Shown here: positions 18,514 through 29,350 of the stretch, piece by piece
Layout: every line of letters begins with the position of its first letter
How positions within the stretch are numbered: position 1 is the first letter of the stretch
DNA from: Lewinella sp. LCG006
Lineage (GTDB): Bacteria; Bacteroidota; Bacteroidia; Chitinophagales; Saprospiraceae
Direction: 5' to 3'
DNA length: 64,000 bases
Assembly (NCBI RefSeq): GCF_040784935.1
Contig: NZ_CP160680.1
Location: 2,443,501-2,507,500 of the forward strand
Made by a program: the position numbers and the translations under genes
Notes under the pieces: generated by a model
Told to the model about the DNA's origin: nothing
What the model saw: the letters and a program-made list of their open reading frames with translations, nothing else
Databases searched by the model: none

Positions 18514-21500
18514 TTACATATTCCTCCGATACTGCCCCCCTACCTGATAAAGGGCGTGGGTGATTTGCCCCAAGGAGCAGTATTTGGTAGCTTCCAGCAA
18601 CTCGTCGAAAAGGTTTTCGTTGGCAATGGCTGCGTCTTGAAGGCGTTTCAAGGCTGCGGTGCCCTCTTGTTGATTAGCACGCTTCAAGCGCTCCAAGGTT
18701 GCAATCTGTTGCTCCTTCTCTTCTGTTGTTGCTCGGATGACTTCGCCAGGGGTAATGGTGGGTGAACCCTCTTTGCTGAGGAAAGTATTGACACCAATGA
18801 TGGGCAATTCACCGGTATGCTTCAACATTTCGTAGTGCATACTTTCTTCCTGGATTTTATTCCGTTGGTACATGGTTTCCATGGCGCCCAGTACGCCACC
18901 TCGTTCGGTGATGCGGTCAAACTCCAGCAATACGGCCTCTTCCACCAAGTCGGTCAATTCCTCAATAATGAAACTGCCTTGGAGCGGATTCTCATTTTTG
19001 GCCATCCCCAACTCATGATTGATGATCATCTGGATGGCCACCGCCCGGCGCACACTGTTTTCCGTAGGCGTAGTGATGGCCTCATCGTAGGCATTGGTGT
19101 GGAGGCTGTTGCAGTTATCGTAAATAGCGTAAAGTGCTTGCAGCGTCGTGCGGATATCGTTGAAGTCGATTTCCTGTGCGTGGAGGCTGCGCCCGCTGGT
19201 CTGAATATGGTATTTCAGCTTCTGACTCCGATCGTTAGCATTGTATTTCTGCTTCATGGCTTTCGCCCAAATGCGGCGGGCTACTCGGCCGATAACCGCG
19301 TATTCTGCATCCACCCCATTGCTAAAGAAGAAAGATAGGTTCGGCGCAAAATCGTCGATATTCATCCCGCGTGAGAGGTAGTATTCCACGAAAGTGAAGC
19401 CATTGGAAAGCGTGAAGGCCAGTTGAGAAATAGGGTTGGCTCCTGCTTCTGCGATATGATAACCGGAGATGGAAACCGAGTAAAAATTGCGCACGCCATG
19501 CTCAATAAAGGAGGCCTGCACGTCGCCCATCAGTTTGAGTGAAAACTCGGTGCTGAAAATGCAAGTGTTCTGGGCCTGGTCCTCTTTAAGAATATCAGCC
19601 TGAACGGTGCCACGTACCGAGCGGAGTGCTTTCGCGCGTAACTCAGCATAGATTTTAGGATCGAGTACCTGGTCGCCGGTAAGGCCCAGGAGCATCAAGC
19701 CCAAGCCGTTGTTTCCTTCCGGTAAATCACCGTAATAGGTGGGGCGGTCTAGCCCTTTGTCATCGTAAAGTTCTTTGAACTTGGCTTCGACTTGTTTTTC
19801 AAGGCCATGCTCTTTGATGTACAATTCACACTGCTGATCTACGGCTGCATTCATAAAGAAGGCACAAATGGTAGCGGCCGGCCCGTTGATGGTCATCGAC
19901 ACCGAAGTGCGCGGATCGCAAAGGTCGAAACCAGAGTAGAGTTTTTTGGCATCATCAAGGCAGCATACGCTTACACCCGAGTTGCCCACTTTGCCATAAA
20001 TGTCAGGCCGATAATCGGGGTCTTCACCGTAAAGAGTCACCGAATCAAAAGCAGTAGACAAGCGCGCGGCGGGCATTCCTGCAGAGAGGTAATGGAAGCG
20101 CTTGTTGGTACGTTCGGGGCCACCTTCACCAGCAAACATACGGGTAGGGTCTTCGCCTTGCCGCTTAAATGGAAATACGCCCGCAGCATAGGGAAACTCA
20201 CCGGGCACGTTTTCCTGAAGGCTCCATTGTAGGATGTCTCCCCATGAGCGGTATTTGGGTAAGCTTACCCGAGGAACTTTGGTATTGGAAAGCGTTTTGG
20301 TAAAGGTGGGTACTTTGATATCGCGACCCCGTACCTGGTAGATGTATTCGTCGGCGGTGTAACGTTGCACTTTGGACTCCCACTCTTCAAGCAGGTGCCA
20401 GTTGTGGCCATCGAGGTCGCGCTTGATTTCTTCCTGTAGGTTTTCCAAATCTTCTGTGCGCTTCGGATCGTCTTTGGCTACTGCCCGAAGGGTGTCAATG
20501 GTTTGCTGGATGCTGTAAAGGCGATCCGCAATATCTGCCTGATCTTGCGCCCATTGGTTGTAAGACCTGATGCTTTCTGAAATTTCCGAAAGATAACGAA
20601 CGCGGGCGGGCGGAATGATGAAGATTTTCGCACTTTCTTCCAACGCACTCCCGCTGCTGGCAGCGGCCAGGCTGGTTCCACAGCGTTCATCAACCTTGGC
20701 GAGTAAAGATTGGTACAAGGCATTGACTCCGGGATCATTAAACTGGCTGGCAATGGCACCGTAAACGGGCATCTCTTCCAAGGGCTGATCCCAAAGCTGG
20801 TGGTTGCGTTGGTACTGTTTTTTGACGGAACGTAGGGCGTCCAGTGCACCTCTTTTGTCAAATTTGTTTACGGCAATGATGTCAGCAAAGTCCAGCATGT
20901 CAATTTTTTCCAGCTGGGTAGCGGCTCCAAATTCGGGCGTCATCACATAAAGGGAAACATCGGAGTGGTCGATGATTTCGGTATCGGATTGGCCAATACC
21001 GGAGGTTTCTAGAATGACGAGGTCGTAGCCTGCCACTTTCAAGATGTCAACGGCTGACTGTACGTGGGCCGAAAGTGCCAGATTGCTTTGGCGGGTAGCC
21101 AGGGAGCGCATGTAGACACGGTCGCCCGCGATGGCGGGGCTCACGGCGTTCATCCGGATACGGTCACCCAGGAGGGCACCGCCGGTACGCCGCTTGGATG
21201 GGTCGACGGAGATGATGCCTAGGGTCTTTTCCGGAAAATCGCGTAGGAAACGGCGGATGAGTTCATCCACCAGGCTGGATTTTCCAGCTCCACCCGTGCC
21301 GGTAATACCCAGTACAGGCGTTTTGATGGCGGCTGCTTTTTCTTGTAAGTCCTTGAGCCAGGTGGTGTTTTCTTCAGGGTAGTTTTCCGCAGCAGTAATC
21401 AGGCGGGCCACCGCGGTAGCTTTGCGGGAGGTAAATTCCTTTATTTCGCCGTTGATGTGCTCGCCGAGGGGGTAGTCTGCTTTATTCAATACATCATTGA

Positions 21501-21906
21501 TCATCCCTTGCAAACCAAGCGTACGACCATCGTCGGGAGAATAGATACGGTCGATGCCGTAGGCGTGGAGTTCTTCGATCTCGGAAGGAAGAATGGTACC
21601 GCCACCGCCACCAACAATCTTGATATGACCAGCACCACGTTCTTCCAGCAAGTCGTGCATGTACTTGAAAAACTCGGTATGCCCACCTTGGTAAGAAGTT
21701 ATCGCAATGGCCTGTGCATCTTCCTGAATGGCTGTCTCCACAATGTCTTGCACGGAGCGGTTGTGCCCCAGGTGGATGATCTCGGCACCGCTGGATTGCA
21801 TGATGCGGCGCATGATATTAATGGCGGCATCGTGGCCATCAAAAAGGCTGGCGGCGGTGACAATGCGAATTTTGTGTTGCGGTTGGTAGGGAGCTACTTG
21901 CTGCAT
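18514..21906 (-). CDS. icmF: fused isobutyryl-CoA mutase (IcmF)
   Basis: 1130 aa adenosylcobalamin enzyme interconverting isobutyryl-CoA and n-butyryl-CoA. The N-terminal B12-binding domain (about 12-140) carries DGHDAAINI with the axial histidine H25. A MeaB-like GTPase chaperone domain follows, with P-loop GTGGAGKS at about 203-210 and NKFD near 352. The C-terminal mutase barrel contains [20 protein letters not shown] and [16 protein letters not shown]. In this fused family the order B12-GTPase-mutase and these substrate-pocket sequences distinguish it from methylmalonyl-CoA mutase, where Tyr and Arg hold the carboxylate. Related members act on pivalyl-CoA and isovaleryl-CoA, so exact substrate range is open. 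No partner gene of valine or butyrate metabolism is adjacent. Confidence 0.95.
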   Translation of the reverse strand: MQQVAPYQPQHKIRIVTAASLFDGHDAAINIMRRIMQSSGAEIIHLGHNRSVQDIVETAIQEDAQAIAITSYQGGHTEFFKYMHDLLEERGAGHIKIVGGGGGTILPSEIEELHAYGIDRIYSPDDGRTLGLQGMINDVLNKADYPLGEHINGEIKEFTSRKATAVARLITAAENYPEENTTWLKDLQEKAAAIKTPVLGITGTGGAGKSSLVDELIRRFLRDFPEKTLGIISVDPSKRRTGGALLGDRIRMNAVSPAIAGDRVYMRSLATRQSNLALSAHVQSAVDILKVAGYDLVILETSGIGQSDTEIIDHSDVSLYVMTPEFGAATQLEKIDMLDFADIIAVNKFDKRGALDALRSVKKQYQRNHQLWDQPLEEMPVYGAIASQFNDPGVNALYQSLLAKVDERCGTSLAAASSGSALEESAKIFIIPPARVRYLSEISESIRSYNQWAQDQADIADRLYSIQQTIDTLRAVAKDDPKRTEDLENLQEEIKRDLDGHNWHLLEEWESKVQRYTADEYIYQVRGRDIKVPTFTKTLSNTKVPRVSLPKYRSWGDILQWSLQENVPGEFPYAAGVFPFKRQGEDPTRMFAGEGGPERTNKRFHYLSAGMPAARLSTAFDSVTLYGEDPDYRPDIYGKVGNSGVSVCCLDDAKKLYSGFDLCDPRTSVSMTINGPAATICAFFMNAAVDQQCELYIKEHGLEKQVEAKFKELYDDKGLDRPTYYGDLPEGNNGLGLMLLGLTGDQVLDPKIYAELRAKALRSVRGTVQADILKEDQAQNTCIFSTEFSLKLMGDVQASFIEHGVRNFYSVSISGYHIAEAGANPISQLAFTLSNGFTFVEYYLSRGMNIDDFAPNLSFFFSNGVDAEYAVIGRVARRIWAKAMKQKYNANDRSQKLKYHIQTSGRSLHAQEIDFNDIRTTLQALYAIYDNCNSLHTNAYDEAITTPTENSVRRAVAIQMIINHELGMAKNENPLQGSFIIEELTDLVEEAVLLEFDRITERGGVLGAMETMYQRNKIQEESMHYEMLKHTGELPIIGVNTFLSKEGSPTITPGEVIRATTEEKEQQIATLERLKRANQQEGTAALKRLQDAAIANENLFDELLEATKYCSLGQITHALYQVGGQYRRNM

Positions 21907-21982
21907 CAGTTGCGGTATTGGTTAGGACAGTCTAATACTTGCTTCAACAAATGGTTGGAGCAAGGGTTTTAATTTGGTGGCG

Positions 21983-21990
21983 CAAAGATA
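21983..21990 (-). promoter_or_regulatory. Bacteroidota -7 box of icmF
   Basis: On the minus strand this reads TATCTTTG, followed by CGCC. It lies about 77 bases upstream of the icmF ATG. A weak TTTC is found near the expected -33 position (22011-22014). Confidence 0.5.
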
Positions 21991-22452
21991 GCTAATTGCA
22001 TATATACCGGGAAATATTGGCTACAATAGCCCCTCATTTGGTTAGCAAAAAAAGCGCACAGCATAAAATCTAAAAAATTAATTATTACTGCTACCAGACC
22101 TACGGGTAATCTAATGCTTACGTGCCCACTATTTTTTCCGAAAAACAAAGTTTAATAATTGGTGAAAGAGGTTTCCTGATCAACTATTCACTTTGCAGTG
22201 AAAGTATTAGTAGTAGCCAATACTAAGGTGTTTTATTTAAGGAAAAAGGTATCTCTACTGTAAAGAATGTCTCCCCTCAAGGTAAATCTTCTCCATATAC
22301 CTTACCCGATGATCCACCAGGCTCCATCCCTAGAATAGGGTTAATGTTTCAGTTTCGTATTTTGGGACTTAATTTTCCGAAATTCATCCTGTTTACCAAT
22401 AACATAAAACGGGGTCAATCCCGGTAAACATAGCTCATTTAAGACTAAAAAA
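21991..22452. other. gene-free intergenic region with small hairpins
   Basis: No coding region or known RNA was seen here. It holds short inverted repeats: TTCACT/AGTGAA near 22185-22200, AGTATT/AATACT near 22203-22226, and TGTTTACC (22390-22397) with GGTAAACA (22423-22430). The last encloses CGGG/CCCG and lies just before the lipoprotein gene, so it may be part of that gene's leader. Confidence 0.4.
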
Positions 22453-23325
22453 ATGTTCAAAAACTTCTCGCTCTACGGTCTTTTATTCTTAATATTTTCA
22501 TGTGAAACGGCCAATTCTCAGCAAACTACAAACACTGAAGTAAGCAAGATTGTGGTTATAGAAATCTACAAAGCTATTTCAACAGGTAATGACGTCACTC
22601 GTGGTGATACCGTTAGTATAAGAATAGAACATTTTAATACCTCCGGAAAACTGATCTATGAGTACAACGAAATTCCCCCCATTAATCACAGTCTGGCGGT
22701 AAACTATATTTACGATTCTTTGCAGCAATTGACTAAAAGTCGTTATACGACAACAAACAGAGGAAAAGAAAGAGGCTTTGAGGTTGTTTATACCCACAAC
22801 GCTTCTGGGCAAGTAGAGAAGGAAGAATTTTTTAAGTTTAATCAACCGGATAATCCCTATGAATGGGGTCATCATCGTTTTGATGATTCTGGAAAAAAGC
22901 GGGAAACGCTGGAAGCCAGTAACTACAACATAGAACCGGATACAAGGCATGAATACCATTATTATCCTGATGGAAAAATGGAATTAGAAATGTTATACGA
23001 CCAATTCAATAACTTAGGCAGCTATATAGAGTACGGTTATGATGACAAAGGGAATGTGGCCAAAAAATGTACTTTTGATTCGCGTGGGGAGCTGGAAAAA
23101 TGTGATTATCGTACTTATGATAATTATAACAGACTGCTTACTCAAGGCGAAACACACAGGCAGCTTAAAGCAGGTGAATTACCGATCAGACACAACTACT
23201 ACAGCTATACCGATATCGACGACAGTGGCGACTGGGGAATTAAGATAAAATACCTCGCCAATAGTGCGGGAGACAAAAGGCCATTAGAGATTTGGTTTCG
23301 AACGGAGACAGATAAATTAGACTGA
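22453..23325 (+). CDS. lipoprotein with YD/RHS-like beta-hairpin repeats
   Basis: 290 aa. A lipoprotein signal ends at Cys17 (LLFLIFSC). The mature part repeats short beta hairpins of the type 'Y-x-Y-D-x-x-G-x-x', for example YIYDSLQQLTKS, VVYTHNASGQVEKEEF, HYYPDGKMELEM, YGYDDKGNVAKK and TYDNYNRLLTQGE, like the YD repeats of RHS proteins and YwqK-type proteins. It lacks any toxin domain or RHS core motif. It is probably a periplasmic or surface lipoprotein of unknown role. It stands alone, convergent with the barrel gene at 23376. Confidence 0.75.
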   Translation: MFKNFSLYGLLFLIFSCETANSQQTTNTEVSKIVVIEIYKAISTGNDVTRGDTVSIRIEHFNTSGKLIYEYNEIPPINHSLAVNYIYDSLQQLTKSRYTTTNRGKERGFEVVYTHNASGQVEKEEFFKFNQPDNPYEWGHHRFDDSGKKRETLEASNYNIEPDTRHEYHYYPDGKMELEMLYDQFNNLGSYIEYGYDDKGNVAKKCTFDSRGELEKCDYRTYDNYNRLLTQGETHRQLKAGELPIRHNYYSYTDIDDSGDWGIKIKYLANSAGDKRPLEIWFRTETDKLD

Positions 23326-23375
23326 ACTATAAGAGCATGCCGTGATCGGAGTGAACGAAACTTATTCTTTTGGCC

Positions 23376-24068
23376 TTATAACTTATAATACAAAGTAATA
23401 CCCATACCCCAAGTACTGTAATTGAAGGAATAATCATCTGCTTTGTAAAGCAGGGTTCCTGCGATAGCGAGTTTAGGCGATAAATCTTTGGCAATACCTA
23501 CACTCAAGCGAGGGGCGTATTTGGACCAAGTAAAGAAGGACCGATCTTGCTCTTCGGTGACCACAGCGGTCTGAAGATCGGTTAACTTCGTTTTCCGGTT
23601 GTGGCTCATGTGGTAACCCACGCCAGCTTCTACAAAAATGGACAAGTTTTCCTTCTGTACCAAGTCGTACTGGACGAGTAAAGGGATCTCCAGAAAAGAA
23701 ATCGTGGCTTCACTTTTAAATTGACATTCGTAATTGGGATTGTTGATGATGATATTGTAAGCACTCTGAGGCGGATATTCGGGGTCAGGAAAATGGACAC
23801 AGTCATAATTTTCTTTACGGTTGTAAGCATCTAGCGCGATCCCGATACTTAGTCGCTTGTTTAGTCTAGCCATCGCCCTTATCCCGTAGCGAAACTGGAA
23901 TTGATTTCCGTAGCCAAGACTATTGTATTTAGGGGCTTCAGCAGTTGTTACGTAATCCACGGCCGTGGAAATACCCAGCGAAAATCTACTTTGAGCGGTA
24001 GCAGCGTATTGCGCAAAAAACAGGAAAAGGAGGAAGAACGCACTTACTTTCAGAGAAGTGTTTTTCAT
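23376..24068 (-). CDS. outer-membrane beta-barrel protein (PorT-like/OMP_b-brl)
   Basis: 230 aa. A signal peptide (SAFFLLFLFFAQYAATAQ) is followed by alternating strands rich in aromatic residues, such as RFSLGISTAVDYV, QFRYGIRAMARLN, LSIGIALDAYNR, ISFLEIPLLVQYDLV, LSIFVEAGVGYHMSH and YSTWGMGITLYYKL, ending in a hydrophobic residue as expected for barrel insertion by BamA. The pattern EIPLLVQY is typical of the PorT-like barrel family. It is probably an 8- to 10-strand outer-membrane barrel of unknown role. It is a single gene. Confidence 0.8.
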   Translation of the reverse strand: MKNTSLKVSAFFLLFLFFAQYAATAQSRFSLGISTAVDYVTTAEAPKYNSLGYGNQFQFRYGIRAMARLNKRLSIGIALDAYNRKENYDCVHFPDPEYPPQSAYNIIINNPNYECQFKSEATISFLEIPLLVQYDLVQKENLSIFVEAGVGYHMSHNRKTKLTDLQTAVVTEEQDRSFFTWSKYAPRLSVGIAKDLSPKLAIAGTLLYKADDYSFNYSTWGMGITLYYKL

Positions 24069-24208
24069 GTCAACGTAGCTTGTTTATGAAAAATAAACAG
24101 TAAGTGATGGTAATTATTAGAGGAGACACAATTTTAACGAATGAGGATTTACTTCGAGCTTTCGCTAAATTATTCTTTTCAATCTACCATATACCCCGCC
24201 ACACTTGC

Positions 24209-24216
24209 TAACTTTG
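24209..24216 (+). promoter_or_regulatory. candidate -7 box of thrS
   Basis: TAACTTTG, followed by CGGC, matches TAnnTTTG. It is 178 bases before the thrS ATG and so predicts a long leader. The -33 region has only a loose TTTTC. Confidence 0.45.
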
Positions 24217-24223
24217 CGGCCAG

Positions 24224-24393
24224 TTTTTAGACGAGGGGAACTTTATTGGTGGATAGGAAGCTTATTTACCTTAAATATTTCCATCTTCTGAGATCTACTA
24301 TCTATCACAAGCCACCGGGAACGGCTGGGCGGGAGCTAGTGTTGTCGTAGAACACTTACCCGTCTGAGCAATCGGCGGCTATAACTATTGACA
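24224..24393 (+). other. long untranslated leader of thrS
   Basis: If transcription starts after the box at 24209, about 170 untranslated bases precede thrS. Visible structure is modest: a hairpin AGTGTT/AACACT near 24333-24352 and a GC-rich stretch before it. No T-box motif was seen. ThrRS autoregulation through its own leader is known in E. coli, so a structured operator is conceivable but unproven. Confidence 0.35.
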
Positions 24394-26313
24394 ATGATCA
24401 ATATTACTTTACCAGATGGTTCGGTGCGCCAAGTAGAGAGCGGCTCATCGGCTATGGACGTGGCTAAATCCATTAGTGAGGGTTTAGCACGTAATGTGCT
24501 CTCGGCCAAAGTAAACGGAGAAGTATGGGACGCCGACCGCCCCATCACCACCGATGCTACTTTGCAATTGTTTACCTGGAATGACAAGGACGGCAAAGCG
24601 ACCTTCTGGCATTCTTCTGCCCACTTGATGGCCGAAGCACTGGAGGCCCTTTATCCAGGTATCAAACTAGGTATTGGCCCTGCTATCGACACGGGCTTTT
24701 ACTACGATGTGGATGCTGGCGACCGCGTCATCAGTACCAACGACCTGCCTGCCATTGAAAATAAAATGCAGGAGCTGGCCCGCGAAAAGAACGACTACGT
24801 TCGCAAAGACGTCAGCAAGGCCGATGCCATTGCCCACTTCAAAGAAAAAGGCGACCAGTACAAACTGGAACTGCTGGAAGGCCTGGAAGATGGTCAGATC
24901 ACCTTCTACACCCAGGGCGGGTTCACCGATTTGTGCCGTGGGCCACACATCCCAAATACCGGAGCCATCAAGGCGGTAAAGCTGATGAACGTAGCTGGAG
25001 CTTACTGGCGCGGCGACGAGAAAAACCAGCAGATGACCCGTATCTATGGCGTTTCTTTTCCTAAACAGAAAGAACTGACCGAGTACCTGGAGTTGCTGGA
25101 AGAAGCCAAAAAACGCGACCACCGCAAGTTGGGCCAGGAACTGGACCTGTTCATGTTCAGTGACCGGGTAGGGGCTGGCTTGCCGATCTGGCTCCCTAAG
25201 GGCAACGCCTTGCGCGAACGCCTGATGAACTTCCTGCGCGAAGAACAGGAAAAGCGCGGCTACAAGATGGTAACAACGCCGCACATTGGTAAAAAAGAAT
25301 TGTACGTGACTTCTGGTCACTACGAAAAATACGGGGAAGACAGCTTCCAGCCGATCAAAACCCCTCGGATTGATGAGGAGTTCTTGCTGAAGCCAATGAA
25401 CTGTCCGCACCACTGTGAAATTTTTGCGCACCGGCCACACTCTTACCGCGATCTGCCTTTGCGTATTGCGGAGTTTGGCACCGTTTACCGCTACGAGCAG
25501 AGTGGCGAGCTACACGGCCTGAGCCGTGTACGGGGCTTTACCCAGGATGATGCCCACATCTTTTGTACCCCCGACCAGTTGAAGGAAGAATTCCTGAACG
25601 TGCTGGACCTTACGGAAACCGTACTGAAGAAGATGGGCTTTGATGAATTCACCGCCCAGATCAGCTTGCGCGACCCAGAGAACCCTAGCAAGTACATCGG
25701 TTCGAAAGAAAATTGGGAAGCTGCGGAAAGTGCCATTATCAATGCCACCAAGGAAGTGAACCTGTCTACGACCACGGAGTTGGGAGAAGCGGCCTTCTAC
25801 GGTCCCAAGCTCGACTTTATGATCAAGGATGCGCTGGGACGTTCCTGGCAGTTGGGGACGATCCAGGTGGATTACAACCTACCGGAGCGTTTTGGTCTGG
25901 AGTACATCGGTGCGGATAACAAAGCCCACCGTCCGGTGATGATCCACCGGGCACCATTTGGTTCAATGGAGCGCTTTATCAGTATCCTGATTGAGAACAC
26001 TGCCGGTAAATTTCCGCTGTGGCTCACGCCCGAGCAGTATGCGATCTTACCGATCAGCGATAAGTTCAACGACTATTGCGAGGAGGTGCAGCAGAAGCTG
26101 GCCACCCACGATATCCGTGGCTTCATTGATGACCGTAACGAGACCATTGGTCGTAAGATCCGTGATACAGAATTGAAAAAAATTCCGATCATGCTGATCG
26201 TTGGCGAGAAAGAAGCGGAAGGCAATGCCGTTTCTGTCCGTATCCAGGGCGAAGGCGACAAAGGCGCGATGACCATTGAGGAGTTCGTAACTTACTTCAA
26301 AGAGTTGTTGTAG
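24394..26313 (+). CDS. thrS: threonyl-tRNA synthetase
   Basis: 639 aa from the ATG at 24394 ([17 protein letters not shown]); a TTG two codons earlier is less likely. It has the full bacterial layout: TGS domain (about 1-60), editing domain with the zinc-type HSSAH motif and CRGPH, class II catalytic core with [28 protein letters not shown] (motif 2) and [11 protein letters not shown] (motif 3), and the C-terminal anticodon-binding domain. It attaches threonine to tRNA-Thr and edits Ser-tRNA-Thr. The usual infC-rpmI-rplT genes do not follow here. The gene starts after a long leader. Confidence 0.98.
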   Translation: MINITLPDGSVRQVESGSSAMDVAKSISEGLARNVLSAKVNGEVWDADRPITTDATLQLFTWNDKDGKATFWHSSAHLMAEALEALYPGIKLGIGPAIDTGFYYDVDAGDRVISTNDLPAIENKMQELAREKNDYVRKDVSKADAIAHFKEKGDQYKLELLEGLEDGQITFYTQGGFTDLCRGPHIPNTGAIKAVKLMNVAGAYWRGDEKNQQMTRIYGVSFPKQKELTEYLELLEEAKKRDHRKLGQELDLFMFSDRVGAGLPIWLPKGNALRERLMNFLREEQEKRGYKMVTTPHIGKKELYVTSGHYEKYGEDSFQPIKTPRIDEEFLLKPMNCPHHCEIFAHRPHSYRDLPLRIAEFGTVYRYEQSGELHGLSRVRGFTQDDAHIFCTPDQLKEEFLNVLDLTETVLKKMGFDEFTAQISLRDPENPSKYIGSKENWEAAESAIINATKEVNLSTTTELGEAAFYGPKLDFMIKDALGRSWQLGTIQVDYNLPERFGLEYIGADNKAHRPVMIHRAPFGSMERFISILIENTAGKFPLWLTPEQYAILPISDKFNDYCEEVQQKLATHDIRGFIDDRNETIGRKIRDTELKKIPIMLIVGEKEAEGNAVSVRIQGEGDKGAMTIEEFVTYFKELL

Positions 26314-26512
26314 CGGAGAGCAGCCCACTCGCGCCGCTCGTTGTGTTTAAGTAGTAGCGGGATGAGTGATTAGGTTGCGTATACTCAACAATTCAGTGAC
26401 AAGATCATTAGGGCGGAACAGATCATGTTTCGCCCTACTTATACTAAAGAGTAGGTATCTTTCGGCCTCATATATTTGCGTAAGAAAACGGGAATAGCCA
26501 CTAAAGCTCCAA

Positions 26513-26547
26513 CCTGCCTGCAAGGCCGTGCCTCAGGGGCAGGCAGG
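26513..26547. repeat. 35-bp REP-like palindrome, copy 1
   Basis: CCTGCCTGC at 26513-26521 is mirrored by GCAGGCAGG at the right end, around a GGCCGTGCCTCA core. The same 35-bp element, inverted and with four differences, is at 58827-58861. It lies in the gene-free stretch 26314-26679. Confidence 0.75.
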
Positions 26548-26555
26548 AACACCAA

Positions 26556-26648
26556 AATGCACAAAAAAATATTCCGTGCTATTTTGTGCTTTAGTGCCTT
26601 CGTGGCTAAAAAAAACTCCGTTTCTCCGCGCCCCCGCGGCTAAAAAAA
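26556..26648. repeat. intergenic repeat-like A/T-run element
   Basis: GTGGCTAAAAAAA (26602-26614) recurs as GCGGCTAAAAAAA (26636-26648), with CTCCG strings between. From memory, 'gtgccttcgtggctaaaaaa' strings are common intergenic repeats in Bacteroidota. Nothing else is seen between thrS and the DUF4265 gene. Confidence 0.4.
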
Positions 26649-26679
26649 TAAAAGAGAGGTTACTATTAAAAACAAAACA

Positions 26680-27165
26680 ATGAGCGTCGAAAAAAAACAG
26701 GTAGAAGTATTGTTCAAATACGATAGCCCCATCCTGGAGGAAGAGATCATTGAAGTATTGTTGGCGGAAGTAGTCAATGAAGAAAAGGGGATTTATCAGC
26801 TCAAGAACATTCCTTTTTACGGAGCTTCCATTGCCACCGATGATGAGTTTCACGCCACCTACGACAAAGAAGAATCTGGCCTGTTGTATCGCCAAACCAC
26901 CAAGAGCTCGGGCAATTCAGTAGCCGTGGTAGCAATCATCAACGAGGAATATGACCCGGAGGATATGATGGAGGCTTTTGAAAAACTAGGCTGCACGATA
27001 GAGGAACTCAACGACCGCTACTTTGCGATGGAGATTCCTACAAATGTTTTTTATGCTGAGGTAAAAGCCATTTTCAACGAACACGAAGAAGACAACCTGG
27101 AGTACGCCGAGACGTATTTGTCGGCCAAGCACCAGGGCGATTTGCGCAGAGGGGGGAAGAAGTAA
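26680..27165 (+). CDS. DUF4265 domain protein
   Basis: 161 aa, soluble, with no signal peptide. The DUF4265 signature is visible as VEVLFKYD at the N-terminus, GIYQLKNIPFYGASIATDDEF, and GLLYRQTTKSSGNSVAVVAII. The second half (EEYDPEDMMEAFEKLGCTIEEL) is an alpha/beta segment like that of the family. Function is unknown; relatives occur scattered, often beside immunity-like or stress genes. The gene is preceded by repeats and has no close partner. Confidence 0.8.
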   Translation: MSVEKKQVEVLFKYDSPILEEEIIEVLLAEVVNEEKGIYQLKNIPFYGASIATDDEFHATYDKEESGLLYRQTTKSSGNSVAVVAIINEEYDPEDMMEAFEKLGCTIEELNDRYFAMEIPTNVFYAEVKAIFNEHEEDNLEYAETYLSAKHQGDLRRGGKK

Positions 27166-27268
27166 GGGGTGGTTTCCTTTACCAAACTCGGCTGCCCTGA
27201 AAATGCAGCTCCGTACGGGTTGTAGAATCGGGGTAGGCAACTCTCTGCCATCTAGCAGAACAACGTTG

Positions 27269-29326
27269 CTATTCAATCAACACCTTTGCGCGGTGGAGCA
27301 CTTGTTGGTGGTCACGGATTTCCAAAAAATAGATGCCTGCTTGTTGAGGCGGGATGGTGGTAGAGAAGGTGCTGTTTTTCTGAAACGAACAGTCTGCTTG
27401 CTGATGCACTACTTGACCGAGGTTATTGTAAAGTACCAGATCGGCGCTGGTGGTGAAGGGGCTTTGCAGGAATAGGGCTTGCTGTACGGGGTTGGGAAAG
27501 AGGGTCCATTGGCCTGCGGGTGCACAAGGATTGATGCTGATGGTTGAATAATGCGTGCTTTCGTCCAACTCCTTGATCTTTAGTCGGTAAGCGAAGTAGT
27601 CGAGAGGTGCGCGAAAGGCATACTGCTCACGGGAGGGCTGCATCTCGATTCCACCAATGGGTGCCCACTCACCTTTTTCTTCGCGCAGTCCTTCCACAGT
27701 TATATGGCCGGGTTCATCGGTTTTGAGGTACCACGCTACCAGGGTATAGCTTGTTTCACAAGAAAGGGAAAGGGCACTGAGTTCTTCGATGGCCAGAACG
27801 GTGGCGGGCAAGCCGAGGGCGGTGCCGAAGCAGGGTTCCATGTTGGCAACACTGACGACGCCATTGTCGAAAAACCCAAAGCCATCGCTAATGTCAATTG
27901 CGCCCCAGTAGAACCAGGGCAGGCCATTGCTATCAAAAAGCTGGGCCATGAGCTCGATCCAGTTGCAGCGATCGCTGGCGGCGGCTTCGCTGGTAACGCC
28001 AAATTCTCCAACCACCACGGGGGCATCATAAAAAGCCGACCATTCGCCGACGGCATTGACCAGGGCGGTGATGTCGGCCACTTCATTGTTGAGTGGAAAA
28101 GCGCGGGCGGGCAAATAGGGCGTGCTCGTCCACGACATTTGCTGGTGCGTAAAGAAGTAGGGCTCGTAGAGGTGAAAAGTGTAAATGATGTCGGGATCAT
28201 CCAAAGGCGTGAAACTTAAAAGATTAGACGCACTGTTGTAGCCGCTGGCTCCCACGATGACCGAATGGGTAGACCCCGCCGCGCGCAGCACATCGACGAG
28301 GGCTTGCGCAACGGTGCGAAAATTTTCGTTGCTGATGAGGTGGGGTTCGTTGTACACCTCGAAGAGGTAGCGATCGGGGTCCAGGTCGCCGTAGAGGTCG
28401 ATAATTTGGGCCCAGATGGCTTCGAGGCGAGGCAGTTGAGTGAGGTAGTTGGCGTCCGTCAAATCGGTGGTGCCGTGGTGCATGTCAATGATGAGCTTCA
28501 TGTTGTTGTTGGCGGCCCACTCAATGGCATCGTCGATAAGGCCGAAGGCGGGGTTGCCAAGATCAAGTGCATAAGGCGGGCTGCTGGCTGCGAGGTGCTC
28601 GAAAGTGACGGGTAAGCGGATGGCATCGATGCCCAGATTGCGGAAGTCGGCGGTATTGGTGGCGTTGAATTTATTGGTTTCGGGATAAGCATTGAAGGGA
28701 ATGAGCCAGTAAGCTTCCAGCCAATTGCTGTAGTTGACGCCCCGGTGCATAGCGTTGGCCCGTTGCCAGGTAGCGGCGGAGGTGGTGGTGCCCGTGCTGG
28801 TGTTTACCAACTGGATATCATCGAAATAGAGGGTGCCGCTGCCGTTGGCGAGGTCACTGGCGATGCTCAGATTTAGTTCGGTGATATTACTCAGATCAAG
28901 GCTGGTGCCCGCTGCGAGGGCAAACAGCGGAATATCAACAAGCTCGTAAGTACTGCTGCTGTTGCCAATGCTGAGGCTGTTTCCGTTGACATTGTTGTCG
29001 CTACGGAGTGTCAGGGTAAGCCGATGGTCGCCCGTCAGGCCACGGTAAGCGATCCGTAGGTGAGAATAGGCGGAGAAGTCGTAGCCGTTGGTGCCCCAAT
29101 TTGCCAGATTGAGGCCCAGCCCCGCCCAGTAGCCGGTGAAGCTGTAGGTGAACTGGTAGTGATTTACGCCTTCGTAGGGTGCATTCTGCCCCGTTTCTGT
29201 CAAGGTGCCATTGCCCACCCAGTTGCCGGTAATCAGTGAGGTGGCGTCATTATAGACAATGGGTTGAGAAGACAAGGAAAGGGATGTTGCGAGGCAAGCG
29301 CAGCAAAAGAGTAAAGTTTTCCACAT
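27269..29326 (-). CDS. secreted GH5 glycoside hydrolase with N-terminal CBM-like domain and T9SS sorting tail
   Basis: 685 aa. A signal peptide is followed by a beta-sandwich carbohydrate-binding-like domain at about 25-180 (CBM11/CIA30-like: SHLRIAYRGLTGDHRL, SGTLYFDDIQLVN). The GH5 (beta/alpha)8 barrel spans about 190-500, with RGVNYSNWLEA, the acid/base in FEVYNEPH and the nucleophile in VVVGEFGV. A short linker domain and a type A T9SS sorting domain (TLFPNPVQQALFL, NNLGQVVHQQ, QAGIYFLEI) close the protein. It probably hydrolyses a beta-glucan or mannan at the cell surface; the GH5 subfamily is not determined. It starts 24 bases after the other T9SS gene, so the two form an operon. Confidence 0.9.
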   Translation of the reverse strand: MWKTLLFCCACLATSLSLSSQPIVYNDATSLITGNWVGNGTLTETGQNAPYEGVNHYQFTYSFTGYWAGLGLNLANWGTNGYDFSAYSHLRIAYRGLTGDHRLTLTLRSDNNVNGNSLSIGNSSSTYELVDIPLFALAAGTSLDLSNITELNLSIASDLANGSGTLYFDDIQLVNTSTGTTTSAATWQRANAMHRGVNYSNWLEAYWLIPFNAYPETNKFNATNTADFRNLGIDAIRLPVTFEHLAASSPPYALDLGNPAFGLIDDAIEWAANNNMKLIIDMHHGTTDLTDANYLTQLPRLEAIWAQIIDLYGDLDPDRYLFEVYNEPHLISNENFRTVAQALVDVLRAAGSTHSVIVGASGYNSASNLLSFTPLDDPDIIYTFHLYEPYFFTHQQMSWTSTPYLPARAFPLNNEVADITALVNAVGEWSAFYDAPVVVGEFGVTSEAAASDRCNWIELMAQLFDSNGLPWFYWGAIDISDGFGFFDNGVVSVANMEPCFGTALGLPATVLAIEELSALSLSCETSYTLVAWYLKTDEPGHITVEGLREEKGEWAPIGGIEMQPSREQYAFRAPLDYFAYRLKIKELDESTHYSTISINPCAPAGQWTLFPNPVQQALFLQSPFTTSADLVLYNNLGQVVHQQADCSFQKNSTFSTTIPPQQAGIYFLEIRDHQQVLHRAKVLIE

Positions 29327-29350
29327 GATTAAGGAATTTTTAGTTGAGGC

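Noticed and set aside
24667..25440. 257-codon minus-strand open frame
   Set aside because: It is antisense to thrS, with no start context and no domain.
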